Shown here: in pieces, positions 63,480-64,000 of the stretch | Position numbering within the stretch: position 1 is the stretch's first letter | Layout: each line of letters begins with the position of its first letter | Source of the DNA: Cinclus cinclus | Lineage: Eukaryota > Chordata > Aves > Passeriformes > Cinclidae | NCBI RefSeq assembly: GCF_963662255.1 | Contig: NC_085055.1 | Coordinates: 15,734,704 to 15,798,703 of the forward strand | Length of the DNA: 64,000 nucleotides | Direction: 5' to 3' | Program-made: the position numbers and the translations under genes | Notes under the pieces: model-generated | Databases searched by the model: none | Told to the model about the DNA's origin: nothing | Seen by the model: only the letters and a program-made list of their open reading frames with translations

Positions 63480-64000
63480 CCCCTGTAGGACTGCCAGGCT
63501 CCAATGGCTGAGTGTTTCTGCTGGGGTCCTCCTCGCTGGGTTGGTGGCACTCTGTGACACCTCTGGCAGGTCTGCGGAGCCTTCTGCCCGCTCTGGGAAA
63601 TGGCAGTCATTTCTTTCCCTGCCAGGGAAGGGCTCAGACTGTCCCGTGTACTGCATTCACCAGCTCTGTGGGTACTGCCTCTCTCTATTAACCAGGCTCC
63701 TGGACTCAGAACACCCATCCCACACCTAGTAAGGAGAAGATGGCCACAGGTCCCCACTGCTCATCCTTGGTACATGGTGAAACCATCCTCGGGGCAGATC
63801 ATCAGGTCAGAGAAATGGAAAAGCTGTTTCCTTCACGTGAGGACAATGTGATGAGGGTTCTGTCCCTTGCTGACATCCTGGAGACTGCAGTAATACAGTG
63901 GCTGCAGAATTCTCAGTACACTCAGGACAGCACTGGTACGGTCCCTGTAAATATATAAATGGGAGATGAGTCCACTTTGTGCAGCCCGTGCTGGGATGAT
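63480..64000. other. Unique non-coding sequence
   Basis: Moderately GC-rich. Overlapping open frames are mostly extensions of frames through the repeat array. No gene or transposon recognised. The window ends here without an identifiable boundary. Confidence 0.4.

Noticed and set aside
61890..63656. 588-codon minus-strand open frame of Pro-Val/Pro-Ala/Leu-Val repeats as a gene
   Set aside because: It is the translation of the hexamer array; four other frames are equally open, and the unique ends have no recognised domain or splice context.
1..64000. CRISPR array, bacterial operon, riboswitch, rRNA or endogenous retrovirus
   Set aside because: No direct-repeat/spacer pattern, operon-like gene packing, rRNA core, LTR pair or retroviral coding remnant was seen; the CR1 content indicates a bird nuclear genome.

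Overview
This window looks like bird nuclear DNA, probably a non-coding or intronic stretch. The main evidence is three truncated CR1 LINE 3' ends, all on the + strand, at 9504-9642, 20013-20151 and 23142-23393. The third ends in the imperfect ATTCTRTGA-type repeats typical of avian CR1. Recognisable repeats are sparse, there is one probable ancient MIR-type SINE remnant (16294-16366), and there are many short A/T homopolymers. A songbird or related bird is a guess; the sequence does not settle species or chromosome.

I recognise no protein-coding gene. The many short open frames look like chance. The very long ones at 61890-63729 are a by-product of a repeat whose unit length is a multiple of three. 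The longest open frame in unique sequence is 303 codons on the minus strand (9824-10735), inside a CpG-enriched, GC-richer patch at about 9780-10690. It has no recognised domain. Several places have a good splice acceptor and donor a short distance apart: 27443-27511 (+), 37072-37162 (+), 56981-57022 (-), and more weakly 6008-6057 (+), 17789-17880 (+) and 26093-26140 (-). They are candidate small or non-coding exons only. Decoy exons of this kind are common in vertebrate DNA.

Layout: 1-9500 is unique DNA with low-complexity tracts and a perfect 20-bp palindrome (7680-7699). 9504-10735 holds a CR1 tail followed by the CpG-enriched patch. 10740-23400 is AT-rich unique DNA with a 34-bp tandem duplication, the MIR remnant and two more CR1 tails. 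23400-61900 is mostly featureless AT-rich sequence with scattered candidate exons, a homeodomain-core cluster (34369-34401), a pure 53-base A tract (38674-38726) and a short G-quadruplex motif (51859-51889). 61960-63480 is the most striking part: a CpG-rich flank, then about 1.24 kb of in-phase G-rich hexamers, then a 34-bp-period duplication.

The hexamer array (62171-63414) has about 207 units of GGGACA and a few fixed variants, in a recurring higher-order pattern of roughly ten units. It has very dense G-quadruplex potential on the + strand. Five of six frames stay open for hundreds of codons. It is a formal parallel to dipeptide-encoding hexanucleotide repeats, but nothing here shows that it is transcribed or translated.
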